Assembly (NCBI RefSeq): GCF_024171995.1
Contig: NZ_JAMTCT010000005.1
Span: 248,001-312,000, forward strand
Reading direction: 5' to 3'
DNA: 64,000 nt
Source: Promicromonospora umidemergens
GTDB taxonomy: Bacteria; Actinomycetota; Actinomycetes; Actinomycetales; Cellulomonadaceae
Shown in pieces: positions 9,104-17,393 of this stretch. The translations under genes and the position numbers were made by a program. Numbering within the stretch: position 1 is the first letter of the stretch; each line of letters begins with the position of its first letter. Below the pieces are notes generated by a model. That model worked only from the letters and a program-made list of their open reading frames with translations. It did not search any database and had not been told where the DNA came from.

Positions 9104-9142
9104 GCCGGTGGGCCCGCACAGTGTTCTGTGGGGCCCACCGGC
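9104..9142 (+). terminator. Strong intrinsic terminator
   Basis: A 12-bp stem GCCGGTGGGCCC (9104-9115) pairs with 9131-9142, then a one-base bulge, then a further 5-bp stem and a TGTT loop. TTTT follows directly. It terminates the two-CxxC gene and lies before the convergent flavoprotein gene. Confidence 0.85.
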
Positions 9143-9216
9143 TTTTGTCCGTCCGGTGTCGGGCCCGGTGGCGTCCGTCGGGCTCAGCCCGGTCGTACCG
9201 GCCCGGCCCGGTCAGG

Positions 9217-10203
9217 TCACGCCAGGGCCGCCGCGGTGTCGGCGGTGACCAGGTCGGCGTTGAGGTGGGCGCCGGCCAGTGCCCCTGCGGCCGCTGACGC
9301 GCCGACCTGGGCGGACGGGTCGCTGGCGTTGCCGGCCACCCACACGCCCGGCACGTCGGTGGTACCGGCCGTGCCCGTGGTGATGTGGCGGCCCATCCCG
9401 TGGGGCAGGTCCGCCGTCGGCAGCCCGAGGTCTTCCAGCCCTTCGGTGCGCGGCAGCATGGTGGTCGCTACCGTGAGCACCCGCCGGGCCACGAGCTGTC
9501 CGTCCGTGAGGCGCACGCCCGCGACGGCGCCGTCGTCGGTCGCCACGACCTGCTCGACGGCGGTCTCGACCACGCGGATGTCACGGGCGGCAAAGCGCGC
9601 CCGGGTGTCGTCGTCGAGCTGCGTGCCGCGCGTGAAGTAGACGAGGTCGTCGGTCAACTGGCGGAACAGCAGCGCCTGGTGCACCGAGGCCGGGCCAGTG
9701 GCGAGGATGCCGATCGGCTCGTCGCGCACCTCCCACCCGTGGCAGTAGGGGCAGTGCACCACGCTGCGCCCCCAGTGCTCGGCCAGGCCGGGCACGTCGG
9801 GCAGGACGTCGCGCAGGCCGGTGGCGACGAGGAGGCGGCGAGCGTGCAGCGTGGCGCCGTCGGCCAGGGTGACGGTGAAGCGCGGGTCGCCGGCCGCGGA
9901 CGGCTCGGCAGGGGCGGCCTTGATCACCTCACCGGTCATGACCGTGGCGCCGTACCGGCGGACCTCCGCGCGGCCCCGCTCCAGCAGCTCGGCCGGGGGA
10001 GTGCCGTCAAGGGCGAGCAGCCCGTGCACACCCTCGGCAGGGGCGTTGCGCGGGGTACCGCTGTCGATCACGACCACCGAGCGGCGCGAGCGGGCGAGCA
10101 TCAGCGTGCCGTTCAGACCGGCGGCGCCACCGCCGATCACCACGGCGTCGAGGGTCTCGGTCGGCAGTCCGCCGGTGGTGGACGCGGTGCTGGTCGCAGG
10201 CAT
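9217..10203 (-). CDS. Thioredoxin reductase-like FAD/NAD(P) oxidoreductase
   Basis: This 328-residue flavoprotein has the FAD motif GGGAAG at residues 24-29, an ATG motif, a second nucleotide-binding segment (GILATGPAS), and the redox dithiol CPYC at 151-154 where classical TrxR has CATC. Related enzymes of this group reduce disulfides or small thiols in the cytoplasm, and several serve natural-product pathways. ATG 10203 has GGAAAGGAAC upstream. It is divergent from an XRE-cupin regulator, its likely controller. A general TrxR role is less likely because no thioredoxin gene is adjacent. Confidence 0.87.
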   Translation of the reverse strand: MPATSTASTTGGLPTETLDAVVIGGGAAGLNGTLMLARSRRSVVVIDSGTPRNAPAEGVHGLLALDGTPPAELLERGRAEVRRYGATVMTGEVIKAAPAEPSAAGDPRFTVTLADGATLHARRLLVATGLRDVLPDVPGLAEHWGRSVVHCPYCHGWEVRDEPIGILATGPASVHQALLFRQLTDDLVYFTRGTQLDDDTRARFAARDIRVVETAVEQVVATDDGAVAGVRLTDGQLVARRVLTVATTMLPRTEGLEDLGLPTADLPHGMGRHITTGTAGTTDVPGVWVAGNASDPSAQVGASAAAGALAGAHLNADLVTADTAAALA

Positions 10204-10281
10204 GGGGTTGTTCCTTTCCGTGGCGGCCCCTGGTTGAGGGCCGGACACCGACGAGGCTAACCACGGCTTGCAGCGAGAGCA

Positions 10282-10305
10282 TAGTATCTTGCCTATGACG
10301 CAAGA
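10282..10305 (+). promoter_or_regulatory. -10 box and dyad at the XRE-cupin start
   Basis: TAGTAT (10282-10287) ends 7 bases before ATG 10295, giving a leaderless start. A 6-bp dyad TCTTGC/GCAAGA (10287-10292 and 10300-10305) straddles the start codon and may be an autoregulatory operator. The operator role is inference. Confidence 0.5.
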
Positions 10306-10885
10306 AGATGGCGAGCTGGACAGCCTGGTACGCAAACGCATCCGTGCGCTGCGCGTGGCGCAGGGCTGGTCCCTGGAGGAGCTGGCGACCCGCGCCCGGG
10401 TCAGCCAGTCCACGCTCAGCCGCATCGAGAACGGCCAGCGCCGCCTGGCGCTGGACCAGCTCGTCGTCCTGGCGCGTGCCCTCGACACGTCGCTGGACCA
10501 GCTGGTCGAGACCGCTGCCGACGACGTGATCTCCAACCCCACGATCGACGGGTCGCACGAGGTGATGCGCTGGCCGCTCAAGGCCGAGCCGGGAATGAGC
10601 GTGGTGCGGCAGCGCATGACCAGCCCGGTGCCCGACAGCCCGTCGCGCCTGCGGGCGCATCCCGGCCGAGAATGGCTGGTCGTCATCTCCGGTACCGCGA
10701 CCCTGCTCCTGGGCAACCGGCGCTTCCGGATCGAGACCAACCAGGCGGCGGAGTTCCCCACGATGCTCCCGCACGCGATCGGCGCCGAGGGCGGGCCGTG
10801 CGAGATCATCGGCATCTTCGACCGCGACGCACGCCGCGGCCACCAGCGTGGACAGGACGCGGAAAAAGCTGGTCGTCCGGACTGA
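10295..10885 (+). CDS. XRE family regulator with C-terminal cupin
   Basis: This 196-residue regulator combines an N-terminal helix-turn-helix (RIRALRVAQGWSLEELATRA, recognition helix SQSTLSRIENG) with a C-terminal cupin barrel containing HPGREWLVVISGTATLLLG. This architecture usually senses a small metabolite. The start is ATG 10295, preceded by TAGTAT at 7 bases; an earlier in-frame start lies upstream of the -10 box and is not used. It is divergent from the thioredoxin reductase-like gene, which it probably represses. Confidence 0.88.
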   Translation: MTQEDGELDSLVRKRIRALRVAQGWSLEELATRARVSQSTLSRIENGQRRLALDQLVVLARALDTSLDQLVETAADDVISNPTIDGSHEVMRWPLKAEPGMSVVRQRMTSPVPDSPSRLRAHPGREWLVVISGTATLLLGNRRFRIETNQAAEFPTMLPHAIGAEGGPCEIIGIFDRDARRGHQRGQDAEKAGRPD

Positions 10886-10931
10886 GCCGTACCTGGTACG
10901 GCGAGTCGGCCAGCCGGTGTCGCGCGCACCA

Positions 10932-10963
10932 CAGTGTCCGATATCCGCAGTGTCCGATATCCG
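10932..10963. repeat. Tandem 16-bp direct repeat upstream of MFS gene
   Basis: CAGTGTCCGATATCCG occurs twice back to back (10932-10947 and 10948-10963). It sits 38 bases before the MFS start and could be a double operator; each unit contains the palindrome GATATC. Confidence 0.8.
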
Positions 10964-11000
10964 CTTTCCGTACCCGGACCTCGCGGGCGAGGATCAGGCT

Positions 11001-12284
11001 GTGACATCCTCTCCACGCTCCGGCGCGCTCGGTTTCTGGTCGGAGCTGCCCCGTGACGGCCGCTGGCTGCTGTCCACCGTGGTGGTGCAGTTCTTCGGCC
11101 GCGGCCTGACGCTCCCGTTCACGATCATCTACCTGCACGAGGTGCGGGGCTTCTCCCTCGGGCTGTCCGGCACGCTCATGGGGCTCATCGCCGTGGTCGG
11201 CCTGCTCGTGACCGGTCCGGCCGGGGCGCTCGTCGACAGGTACGGGGCCCGGCGGATCATGCTCACCGGCCTGTTCTTCGCCGTCGCGGGGTACGCGGTG
11301 CTCGCGTTCGCCACCGTCCCGGCGATGGCCGCGCTCGGGCTGGCGCTCTTCGGCGTTCAGCTCGGCGTCGGGTGGCCGTCGGTCAACGCGCTCGTCGCAA
11401 CGGTCGTCGAGGGCGACCTGCGGCAGCGGTACTACGGCGTGAACTTCGCGCTGCTCAACCTCGGCGTCGGCGTGGGCGGCGTGGTGGGCGGGCTCGTGGT
11501 CGACGTCGAACGGCCCGGCACCTTCGTCATGGCGTTCCTGGTCAACGCGGCGACGTTCATCGTGCCCGTCTTCGTGCTCACGGGGCCGCTTCGACACCTG
11601 CACGGGCGGGTCGACCGGCCGGTGGACGACGGCGCCGCGGACGGCTACCTCGCCATCCTGCGCCGGCCCGAGGTGCTCTGGCTCTCCGCGCTCGGGCTGC
11701 TCGCGGCCTTCGTGGGCTACGGGCAGATGGAGGGCGGCTTCCCTGCCTTCGCCCGGCTGGTGGCCGAGGTGTCGACCCGCGCGATCGGCTTCGCGTTCGT
11801 GGTCAACACGGTGGTGATCGTGGCGCTGCAGTTCTGGGTGATGAACCGGGTCCGCGGCCGGCGTCGCACACGGGCGCTCGCGCTGATGGCTGTGGTGTGG
11901 GTGGTGGCGTGGCTCCTGCTGGGGCTCGCCGGCCTGGTGCCCGGCGGCACGGCGGCCGTCGTGATCGTCCTGGTGTTCCACGCCTTCTTCGGGCTGGGGG
12001 AGACCCTGATGCAGTCCGCCCTGCCCGCACTGACGAACGAGATGGCACCCGCGCACCTGCGCGGCCGCTACAACGCCATCGGCTCCGGTGCGTTCCAGGG
12101 CGGCACCATCGCCGGTCCCGTGGTCGCGGGCCTGCTGCTGGAGCGCGGATGGGCCGGCGGGTTCATCGGCGTGATGGTGGCCGGCTGCCTCGGGATCGTG
12201 GCCGTGGCGTTCGCCCTGGGGCGGCGGGTGACGCCCGTGGTCGACGGCGTGGAGCGCGTGCCGGTGGAGTCGACGCAGGCCTGA
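11001..12284 (+). CDS. MFS transporter
   Basis: This 427-residue integral membrane protein has about 12 hydrophobic segments and the MFS loop motif GALVDRYGARR between helices 2 and 3. It is most like drug- or metabolite-efflux MFS proteins. The probable start is GTG 11001 with GAGGA upstream; the frame extends back further but would include the tandem repeat. It follows the XRE-cupin gene in the same direction by 115 bases. Confidence 0.85.
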   Translation: MTSSPRSGALGFWSELPRDGRWLLSTVVVQFFGRGLTLPFTIIYLHEVRGFSLGLSGTLMGLIAVVGLLVTGPAGALVDRYGARRIMLTGLFFAVAGYAVLAFATVPAMAALGLALFGVQLGVGWPSVNALVATVVEGDLRQRYYGVNFALLNLGVGVGGVVGGLVVDVERPGTFVMAFLVNAATFIVPVFVLTGPLRHLHGRVDRPVDDGAADGYLAILRRPEVLWLSALGLLAAFVGYGQMEGGFPAFARLVAEVSTRAIGFAFVVNTVVIVALQFWVMNRVRGRRRTRALALMAVVWVVAWLLLGLAGLVPGGTAAVVIVLVFHAFFGLGETLMQSALPALTNEMAPAHLRGRYNAIGSGAFQGGTIAGPVVAGLLLERGWAGGFIGVMVAGCLGIVAVAFALGRRVTPVVDGVERVPVESTQA

Positions 12285-12319
12285 GGTGCGCGTGCCGTCT
12301 GCTCGTGGTCCGGTCGTTC

Positions 12320-12325
12320 TAGGCT
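12320..12325 (+). promoter_or_regulatory. -10 box (leaderless) of the histidine kinase gene
   Basis: TAGGCT ends 7 bases before ATG 12333, with no ribosome binding site between them, so the message is predicted to be leaderless. A clear -35 box is not seen. Confidence 0.6.
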
Positions 12326-12332
12326 CGGGGTG

Positions 12333-13508
12333 ATGAGCGGATCGACGGGCACCCGGGCGCGGCCACCGGGGCAGGCAGGGCGGGACCGGCTGGCCGACGG
12401 CGTCCTGATCCTGGTGGCGGCCTCGCTGGGGCTCGTGGCGGTGATCCTCCAGGTGAACGAGCCCTGGCCGGGACCCGCCTGGCTCCTGTTCGCGGACCGG
12501 TCCGCGGGAGTGCTCGGCTGCCTCGCGCTGTGGTGGCGGCGCCGGTTCCCGCTGGTGCTCGGCATCGCGCTGCCGGTCGCGAGCTCGTTCTCCGAGACCG
12601 TAGCGGGGGCGGCGATCGTCGCCCTGTTCACCGTGGCGGTGCATCGCTCGGCCCGGGCCACGGCCGTCGTGTGCGCCCTCAGCCTGGCGGCGCTCAGCAC
12701 GTACCAGCTGCTGTGGCCCGAGCCGTCGACCCCGCCGCTCACGGTGTTCACCATCATCGGCCTGGGGCACCTCGCCGTCGTCGCGTGGGGCATGTCCCTG
12801 CGCAACCGCAGGGCGCTGGTCACGTCGTTGCGGGAGCGGGCGGTCGCGGCCGAGGTCGAGGCGCGGCTGCGCGCCGAACGCTCTGAGCACGAGGCGCGTG
12901 AGGCTCTCGCGCGGGAGATGCATGACGTCCTCGGGCACCGGCTGTCGCTGCTCAGCGTCCACGCCGGCGCTCTCGCCTACTCCCGCGACGCGTCGGCCGC
13001 GGACAGGGCGCGGGCGGCCGAGGTGGTCCGCGAGAACGCGCACCGGGCCCTGCAGGATCTCCGCGAGGTGATCGGGGTGCTCCGGGCCCCCGTGGGGGAG
13101 CTGCCGCTGCCAGGCGTCGAGGACGTGCTCGAGCTGATCGACGAGGCGCGCCAGGCCGGGACGCCGGTCGAGCTGCGGGACGACGCCGGAGTCACCACCC
13201 GCGACCGGACCCTGCCGGACACGCAGGGCCGCACGCTCTACCGCGTCGTGCAGGAGTGCCTGACCAACGTGCGCAAGCACGCCCCGGGCGCGTCGGTCGT
13301 CGTGCGGATCGCGGGGCGACCGGGCGGCCACGTGACCGCCGAGGTGGTCAACGCGTCACCGACCGATCCGCCTGCGCATCCCCAGGGTTCCGGCGCGGGG
13401 CTGCGTGGGCTGGGGGAGCGAGCCCGGCTCGTCGGCGGGCAGCTCGACCACGGCCCGACGGGCTCGGGCGGCTGGCAGGTCCGGATACGTCTACCGTGGC
13501 CGCCGTGA
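12333..13508 (+). CDS. NarL-type sensor histidine kinase
   Basis: This 391-residue membrane kinase has four to five N-terminal hydrophobic segments, then a HisKA_3 dimerisation domain with the phospho-acceptor His197 in REMHDVLGHRLSLLS. The ATPase domain follows, with the N-box VVQECLTNVRKHAPG and a GAGLRGLGERARL G-box. The signal is unknown. The stop overlaps the response regulator GTG by 4 bases, so the two are translationally coupled. Confidence 0.92.
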   Translation: MSGSTGTRARPPGQAGRDRLADGVLILVAASLGLVAVILQVNEPWPGPAWLLFADRSAGVLGCLALWWRRRFPLVLGIALPVASSFSETVAGAAIVALFTVAVHRSARATAVVCALSLAALSTYQLLWPEPSTPPLTVFTIIGLGHLAVVAWGMSLRNRRALVTSLRERAVAAEVEARLRAERSEHEAREALAREMHDVLGHRLSLLSVHAGALAYSRDASAADRARAAEVVRENAHRALQDLREVIGVLRAPVGELPLPGVEDVLELIDEARQAGTPVELRDDAGVTTRDRTLPDTQGRTLYRVVQECLTNVRKHAPGASVVVRIAGRPGGHVTAEVVNASPTDPPAHPQGSGAGLRGLGERARLVGGQLDHGPTGSGGWQVRIRLPWPP

Positions 13509-14194
13509 CTCACCCCACGCCCGCCTTACCCACCGACGTCCTGCTCGCCGACGACGACCCGGTCGTCCGGTTCGGGCTGAAGATGATGCTGAGCGGCGCG
13601 GCCGACCTCCGGGTGGTGGCCGAGGCGAGCGACGGCGCCGAAGCGGTAGAGCTGGCCCGGCGCCACCACCCGGACGTCGTGCTGATGGACATCCGGATGC
13701 CCGGCACCGACGGGCTCACCGCCACCGAGACGCTGCGGAGCCGGACGCCCGCCCCGCAGGTCATCGTGCTCACCACCTTCGACGCCGACGCCCACGTGCT
13801 GCGCGCTCTCCGTGCCGGTGCGGCCGGGTTCCTCCTCAAGGACACCCCGCCTGACGAGCTCGTCGTAGCGATCCGGCACGCCGCCCAAGGCCGTCCCGTG
13901 CTCTCGCCCGAGGTGACCCGGAGGCTCATCGCCCGGGTAGCGGGCTCCGACCAGGACACCCGTCGGGTCGCAGCCCGCCGTCGGCTCGACGCGCTCGGCG
14001 ACCGGGAGCGGGCCGTCGCCGTGGAGATCGGGGCCGGGCGCTCCAACGCCGAGATCGCCGCCCGGCACCATCTCGGCCTGACCACGGTCAAGACCCATGT
14101 GTCGGCGATCCTGGCCAAGCTCGACCTCAACAACCGAGTGCAGGTGGCCCTGCTCGTGCACGACGCCGGGCTCGCCCAGCCCGACCAGGACTGA
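13505..14194 (+). CDS. NarL/LuxR family response regulator
   Basis: This 229-residue regulator has a receiver domain (acid pocket LADDDPVV, phospho-acceptor Asp62 in VVLMDIRMPGTDG, Lys in LLKDTPPDE) and a C-terminal LuxR helix-turn-helix with GRSNAEIAARHHLGLTTVKT. It starts at GTG 13505, overlapping the kinase stop. The neighbouring lipoprotein peptidase gene begins 80 bases downstream with its own -10 box and may be a target. Confidence 0.92.
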   Translation: MTHPTPALPTDVLLADDDPVVRFGLKMMLSGAADLRVVAEASDGAEAVELARRHHPDVVLMDIRMPGTDGLTATETLRSRTPAPQVIVLTTFDADAHVLRALRAGAAGFLLKDTPPDELVVAIRHAAQGRPVLSPEVTRRLIARVAGSDQDTRRVAARRRLDALGDRERAVAVEIGAGRSNAEIAARHHLGLTTVKTHVSAILAKLDLNNRVQVALLVHDAGLAQPDQD

Positions 14195-14261
14195 GCGACG
14201 CTCCGACTTTGGTCGGGAGGTCCGGACCCTTCGGCCGATCCGGCCCACCGGGCGGCCCGCA

Positions 14262-14267
14262 TAACGT
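14262..14267 (+). promoter_or_regulatory. -10 box (leaderless) of the lipoprotein hydrolase gene
   Basis: TAACGT ends exactly 7 bases before ATG 14275, with no ribosome binding site in between. Confidence 0.6.
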
Positions 14268-14274
14268 CGGCGGC

Positions 14275-15927
14275 ATGCCACTCTCACCCGGACAAGCCCG
14301 CCCGTCACCGATCCCCCTCCGGATCGCCGCAGTGCTGGCCGCCGCCGCGCTGGCCCTGACCGGATGCGCCGGCGGGGCAGGTGCCGCGGCGACGGCCGCG
14401 GCGGGCAGCCCCGCCGAGCCCCCGGTCCCGACCACGCATGTGCCCACCCCTGACCCCATCGAGTGGGAGGAGTGCGGGCAGGACCTCGACTGTGCCACCG
14501 TCGAGGTGCCGCTGGAGTACACCGACCCTGCCGGCGAGCAGATCCCGCTCGCCGTCACCCGCCACCGCGCGACCGGCCCGGAGCAGCGCATCGGCAGCCT
14601 GTTCATCAACCCGGGCGGTCCGGGTGTGCCGGCCACCGAGATGGTGCGGTCCATCGACCCGGACAGTGCCACCAGCCCGTTCTCGCCCGACGTCGTGGCC
14701 CGGTTCGACGTCGTCGGCATGGACCCGCGCGGTGTCGGTGAGTCGGGCGCCGTGCGCTGTCTCACCGACGAGCAGCGCGCGGAGCAGGCGGCCGAGGACC
14801 GCGACCCGAACATTCCCGGTGGGAAGCGGTTCGGGAAGCTGCTCGCCGACGCCAAGACCTTCACTGAGGGCTGCCTGGACCACCAGAGCCCCCAGTTCCT
14901 GGCGAGCTTGTCCACCGACAACGTCGCCCGCGACCTGGACCAGGTGCGCGCGGCCCTCGGTGAGGAGCAGATCACCTTCTACGGCGCCTCCTACGGCACG
15001 GTGGTCGGCCCGATGTACGCCACGCTGTTCCCCGAGCGGGTGCGACAGATGGTGATCGACGCCCCCGTCGACACCAGCCTGTGGCTCAACGACCCGCTCC
15101 GGCTCCTGGACGAGGTCGCCGTGTCCAACGAGGAGACGCTCGACGCGTGGTTCGAGACGTGCCGCGCCGAGGGTGTGGACGTGTGCCCGTTCGGCGACGG
15201 CGACCCGGAGGCCGCCTTCGACGCCCTGATCACCGAGCTAGAGGCGGAGCCGCTGCAGGTCCCGCCGACCGAGGGCCTCACACCGGGCGGCACGCTCGAC
15301 GGCGCCATGACGCTCGAGAGCGTGCGGGCCGCCGCGGGCAACCGCAACCTCTGGCCCCTGCTCACCGCGGGCCTGGCCGCCGCGCAGCAGGGCAACGGCA
15401 CGCCGCTGCACTACCTGGTCTCCATGGTCACGGTCGCGCCGTTCGGCGGTCCCTTCGCGACGCTCCAGGAACCGCACACCGGCGTCCGCTGCGCCGACTG
15501 GCCGGCACTGGACAAGCTGTCCGAGCACCATGCCGCGGCGAAGCGGATCACCGCGCGCGACGATCGCCTGGGGAGCCGTGCCGCCTACAGCGCGCTGAAC
15601 TGCGCGCTGTGGCCGGTCGAGAACGAGGACCGGTTCACCGGCGAGCTCACGGGCGCCGGCGCCCCGCCGATCCTGGTGGTCGGCGGCCGCCTGGACAACG
15701 TCTCCCCGTACCACTGGGCCCAGACCATGACCGAGCGCCTGGAGGACGCCGTGCTGCTCACCCGCGAGGGCGTGGCCCACACCTCCTACCGCACCAGCGG
15801 CCCGTGCATCGACGACGCGGTGGACGCGGCGCTGATCGACGGGGTGCTCCCCGCGGACGGCACGGTCTGCGACGTCGCGCCGGCCACCACCCGGCCGCCG
15901 TCCGCATCGGCGGGCGCCGGCGAGTAA
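14275..15927 (+). CDS. Lipoprotein alpha/beta hydrolase (TAP-like peptidase, S33)
   Basis: This 550-residue exported enzyme resembles the Streptomyces tripeptidyl aminopeptidases. It has a lipoprotein signal peptide whose lipobox LTGC places the lipidated cysteine at residue 31, so it should be anchored outside the membrane. The alpha/beta hydrolase core shows the oxyanion region INPGGPG and the nucleophile elbow GASYG. The C-terminal TAP-like domain carries the VGGRLDNVSPY acid loop and a late GVAHTSY histidine. It probably trims N-terminal peptides from exported proteins or scavenged peptides. Confidence 0.88.
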   Translation: MPLSPGQARPSPIPLRIAAVLAAAALALTGCAGGAGAAATAAAGSPAEPPVPTTHVPTPDPIEWEECGQDLDCATVEVPLEYTDPAGEQIPLAVTRHRATGPEQRIGSLFINPGGPGVPATEMVRSIDPDSATSPFSPDVVARFDVVGMDPRGVGESGAVRCLTDEQRAEQAAEDRDPNIPGGKRFGKLLADAKTFTEGCLDHQSPQFLASLSTDNVARDLDQVRAALGEEQITFYGASYGTVVGPMYATLFPERVRQMVIDAPVDTSLWLNDPLRLLDEVAVSNEETLDAWFETCRAEGVDVCPFGDGDPEAAFDALITELEAEPLQVPPTEGLTPGGTLDGAMTLESVRAAAGNRNLWPLLTAGLAAAQQGNGTPLHYLVSMVTVAPFGGPFATLQEPHTGVRCADWPALDKLSEHHAAAKRITARDDRLGSRAAYSALNCALWPVENEDRFTGELTGAGAPPILVVGGRLDNVSPYHWAQTMTERLEDAVLLTREGVAHTSYRTSGPCIDDAVDAALIDGVLPADGTVCDVAPATTRPPSASAGAGE

Positions 15928-15974
15928 CAGCCGACGGCCCGCGTGCTACCTGTCTCCCCGGCGCCGCAGGAGAC

Positions 15975-16868
15975 CTACCGCCCGCCGGAGATCCCGAACG
16001 CCGAGACCACCTCCTGCGTGACGCTGTTCCCGGCGTCGTCCCGGGCGCTCGCCCGGAGCGAGACCAGGTCGGCGCCGCGTGGCGGGATCCGCAGGCGTGC
16101 CTCCCAGCGCTCGTCGTCCTTGCGCAGCTTCACCGGCGACCAGGTGGCACCGCCGTCGTAGCTGACCTCCAGCGTCGCCCCGGCCACAGAGCCCGCGCGG
16201 GGTGCGCCGGGCACCGTGTACGGCGCCACCGAGAGCGGGACGACGGACCCGGCCCGAACGGTGCCGTCGAGCGCGGTGTCGACGTCGTAGTCGAGCTGGA
16301 CCAGCGGTAGCGGCGTGCCCGTGTGGCCGGGGACCGCTGCGTCTGCCTGGTCCGCCACGAACGTCTGGACGGCCTGGTCGATGTTCTCCCGGACCAGGGT
16401 GTCTCCCTGGTAGAGCCGGGAGGTCACCGGGGTCTCGCCCCAGGGGAAGGACCCGGTGAGGCCGTTCTGGCCGCCCGCCGCGGCGACGTTGACCGCGAAC
16501 CAGTCGCCACCGTGCCACGGGCCCCAGTAGCCGTCGCCCCGTCCGGGGCGCCGTGACCGGTGCGAACCAGTCACGCACCGTGGTGCTCCGGGGCTCGTAG
16601 GCCTGCTGGACACCGCGCTGCTCCCACCCGCTCTCGTGGGTCACACCCTCGTACCAGGTGACGTCGTCATAGGTGGAGACGTAGTCGGTCCGCTCCGTCA
16701 CGGTGCCCTGCAGGGTGGGCACCCCGAGGCTGGGCGGCCACTGGTAGTCGCGGCAGTCGGAGCGGTTCTCGACGGACCGAGCCGAGCACCGTGGACGCGA
16801 CGTGCGTTCCGTGGCCCTGGACGTCCCGGTCACGCGTTCGTCCGCCCGCCGGTGATCGTGACCTCCAG
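15975..16868 (-). pseudogene. Broken subtilisin-like (S8) protease
   Basis: Reading leftward from about 16868, the catalytic-His motif DRDVQGHGTHVASTV appears in one frame. It is followed in a second frame by the C-terminal part of a subtilase (TERTDYVSTYDDVTWYEG, then SWADSM-unrelated linker to WFAPVTAPR) and in a third frame by GYWGPWHGGDWFAVNVAAAG and a beta-rich tail ending at 15975. The Asp and Ser catalytic regions and the signal peptide are missing. At least two frameshifts and one internal deletion therefore inactivate it. Its 5' side ends abruptly where a plus-strand regulator fragment begins. Confidence 0.75.
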
Positions 16869-16872
16869 CTAG

Positions 16873-17290
16873 GAGACCTCCGCCGAGGACCAGGCCGCCG
16901 CACGGGGCGTGCAGTACCGCGTGGTCGTCGAGCGGGGCATGCTCGAGAGCCAGGCGGTGACGGTCGAGGAGGCCGTCGACGCCACGGAGGCGGGGGAGGA
17001 GGTGTGGTTCGTCCAGAGCGTCCCGCTCAAGCTCATCATCATCGACCGCCGCCTCGCCCTCATGCCCCTCACGTCGTCGGGCGACGTCGTCGGCGCCCTG
17101 CTGGTGCGGGAGAGCACCCTGCTCGACACCCTGCTCGCACTCTTCGAGAACCTGTGGGACCGGGCGACGCCGCTGCTCCTCGGCACATCCGGGCTGACCG
17201 GCGACGTCGCGCACCAGGTCGACGACGACGACAATGCGCGGGTCCTGGGCCTGATGCTCGCCGGTCTCACCGACCAGGCGGTGGCCACGC
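16873..17290 (+). pseudogene. 5'- and 3'-truncated TrmB/LuxR-type regulator
   Basis: The frame begins just after a TAG at 16870 and reads RGVQYRVVVERGMLESQAV, then GEEVWFVQSVPLKLIIIDRR and LFENLWDRATPLLL. This is the effector domain seen in actinobacterial regulators that pair a TrmB-like N-terminus with a LuxR helix-turn-helix. Only the first helices of the C-terminal DNA-binding domain (VLGLMLAGLTDQAVA) remain before the frame turns unrelated. The N-terminal domain is absent, so it cannot function. It lies head-to-head with the broken subtilase, so the pair probably formed one regulator-protease unit. Confidence 0.65.
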
Positions 17291-17393
17291 CGCGCTCAAC
17301 GGCTGGGTGCGTCCCCGGGCCGGGCGGGGCGAGCAGGATACTGCGGCGGCCGGCAGCCCGGAGCCGGTTCCGTCGCGGGCCTGACCCGTCGGC

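Noticed and set aside
10806-13331. Long minus-strand frame opposite the MFS and kinase genes
   Set aside because: It is low-complexity Pro/Glu/Arg/His sequence, antisense to two clear genes.
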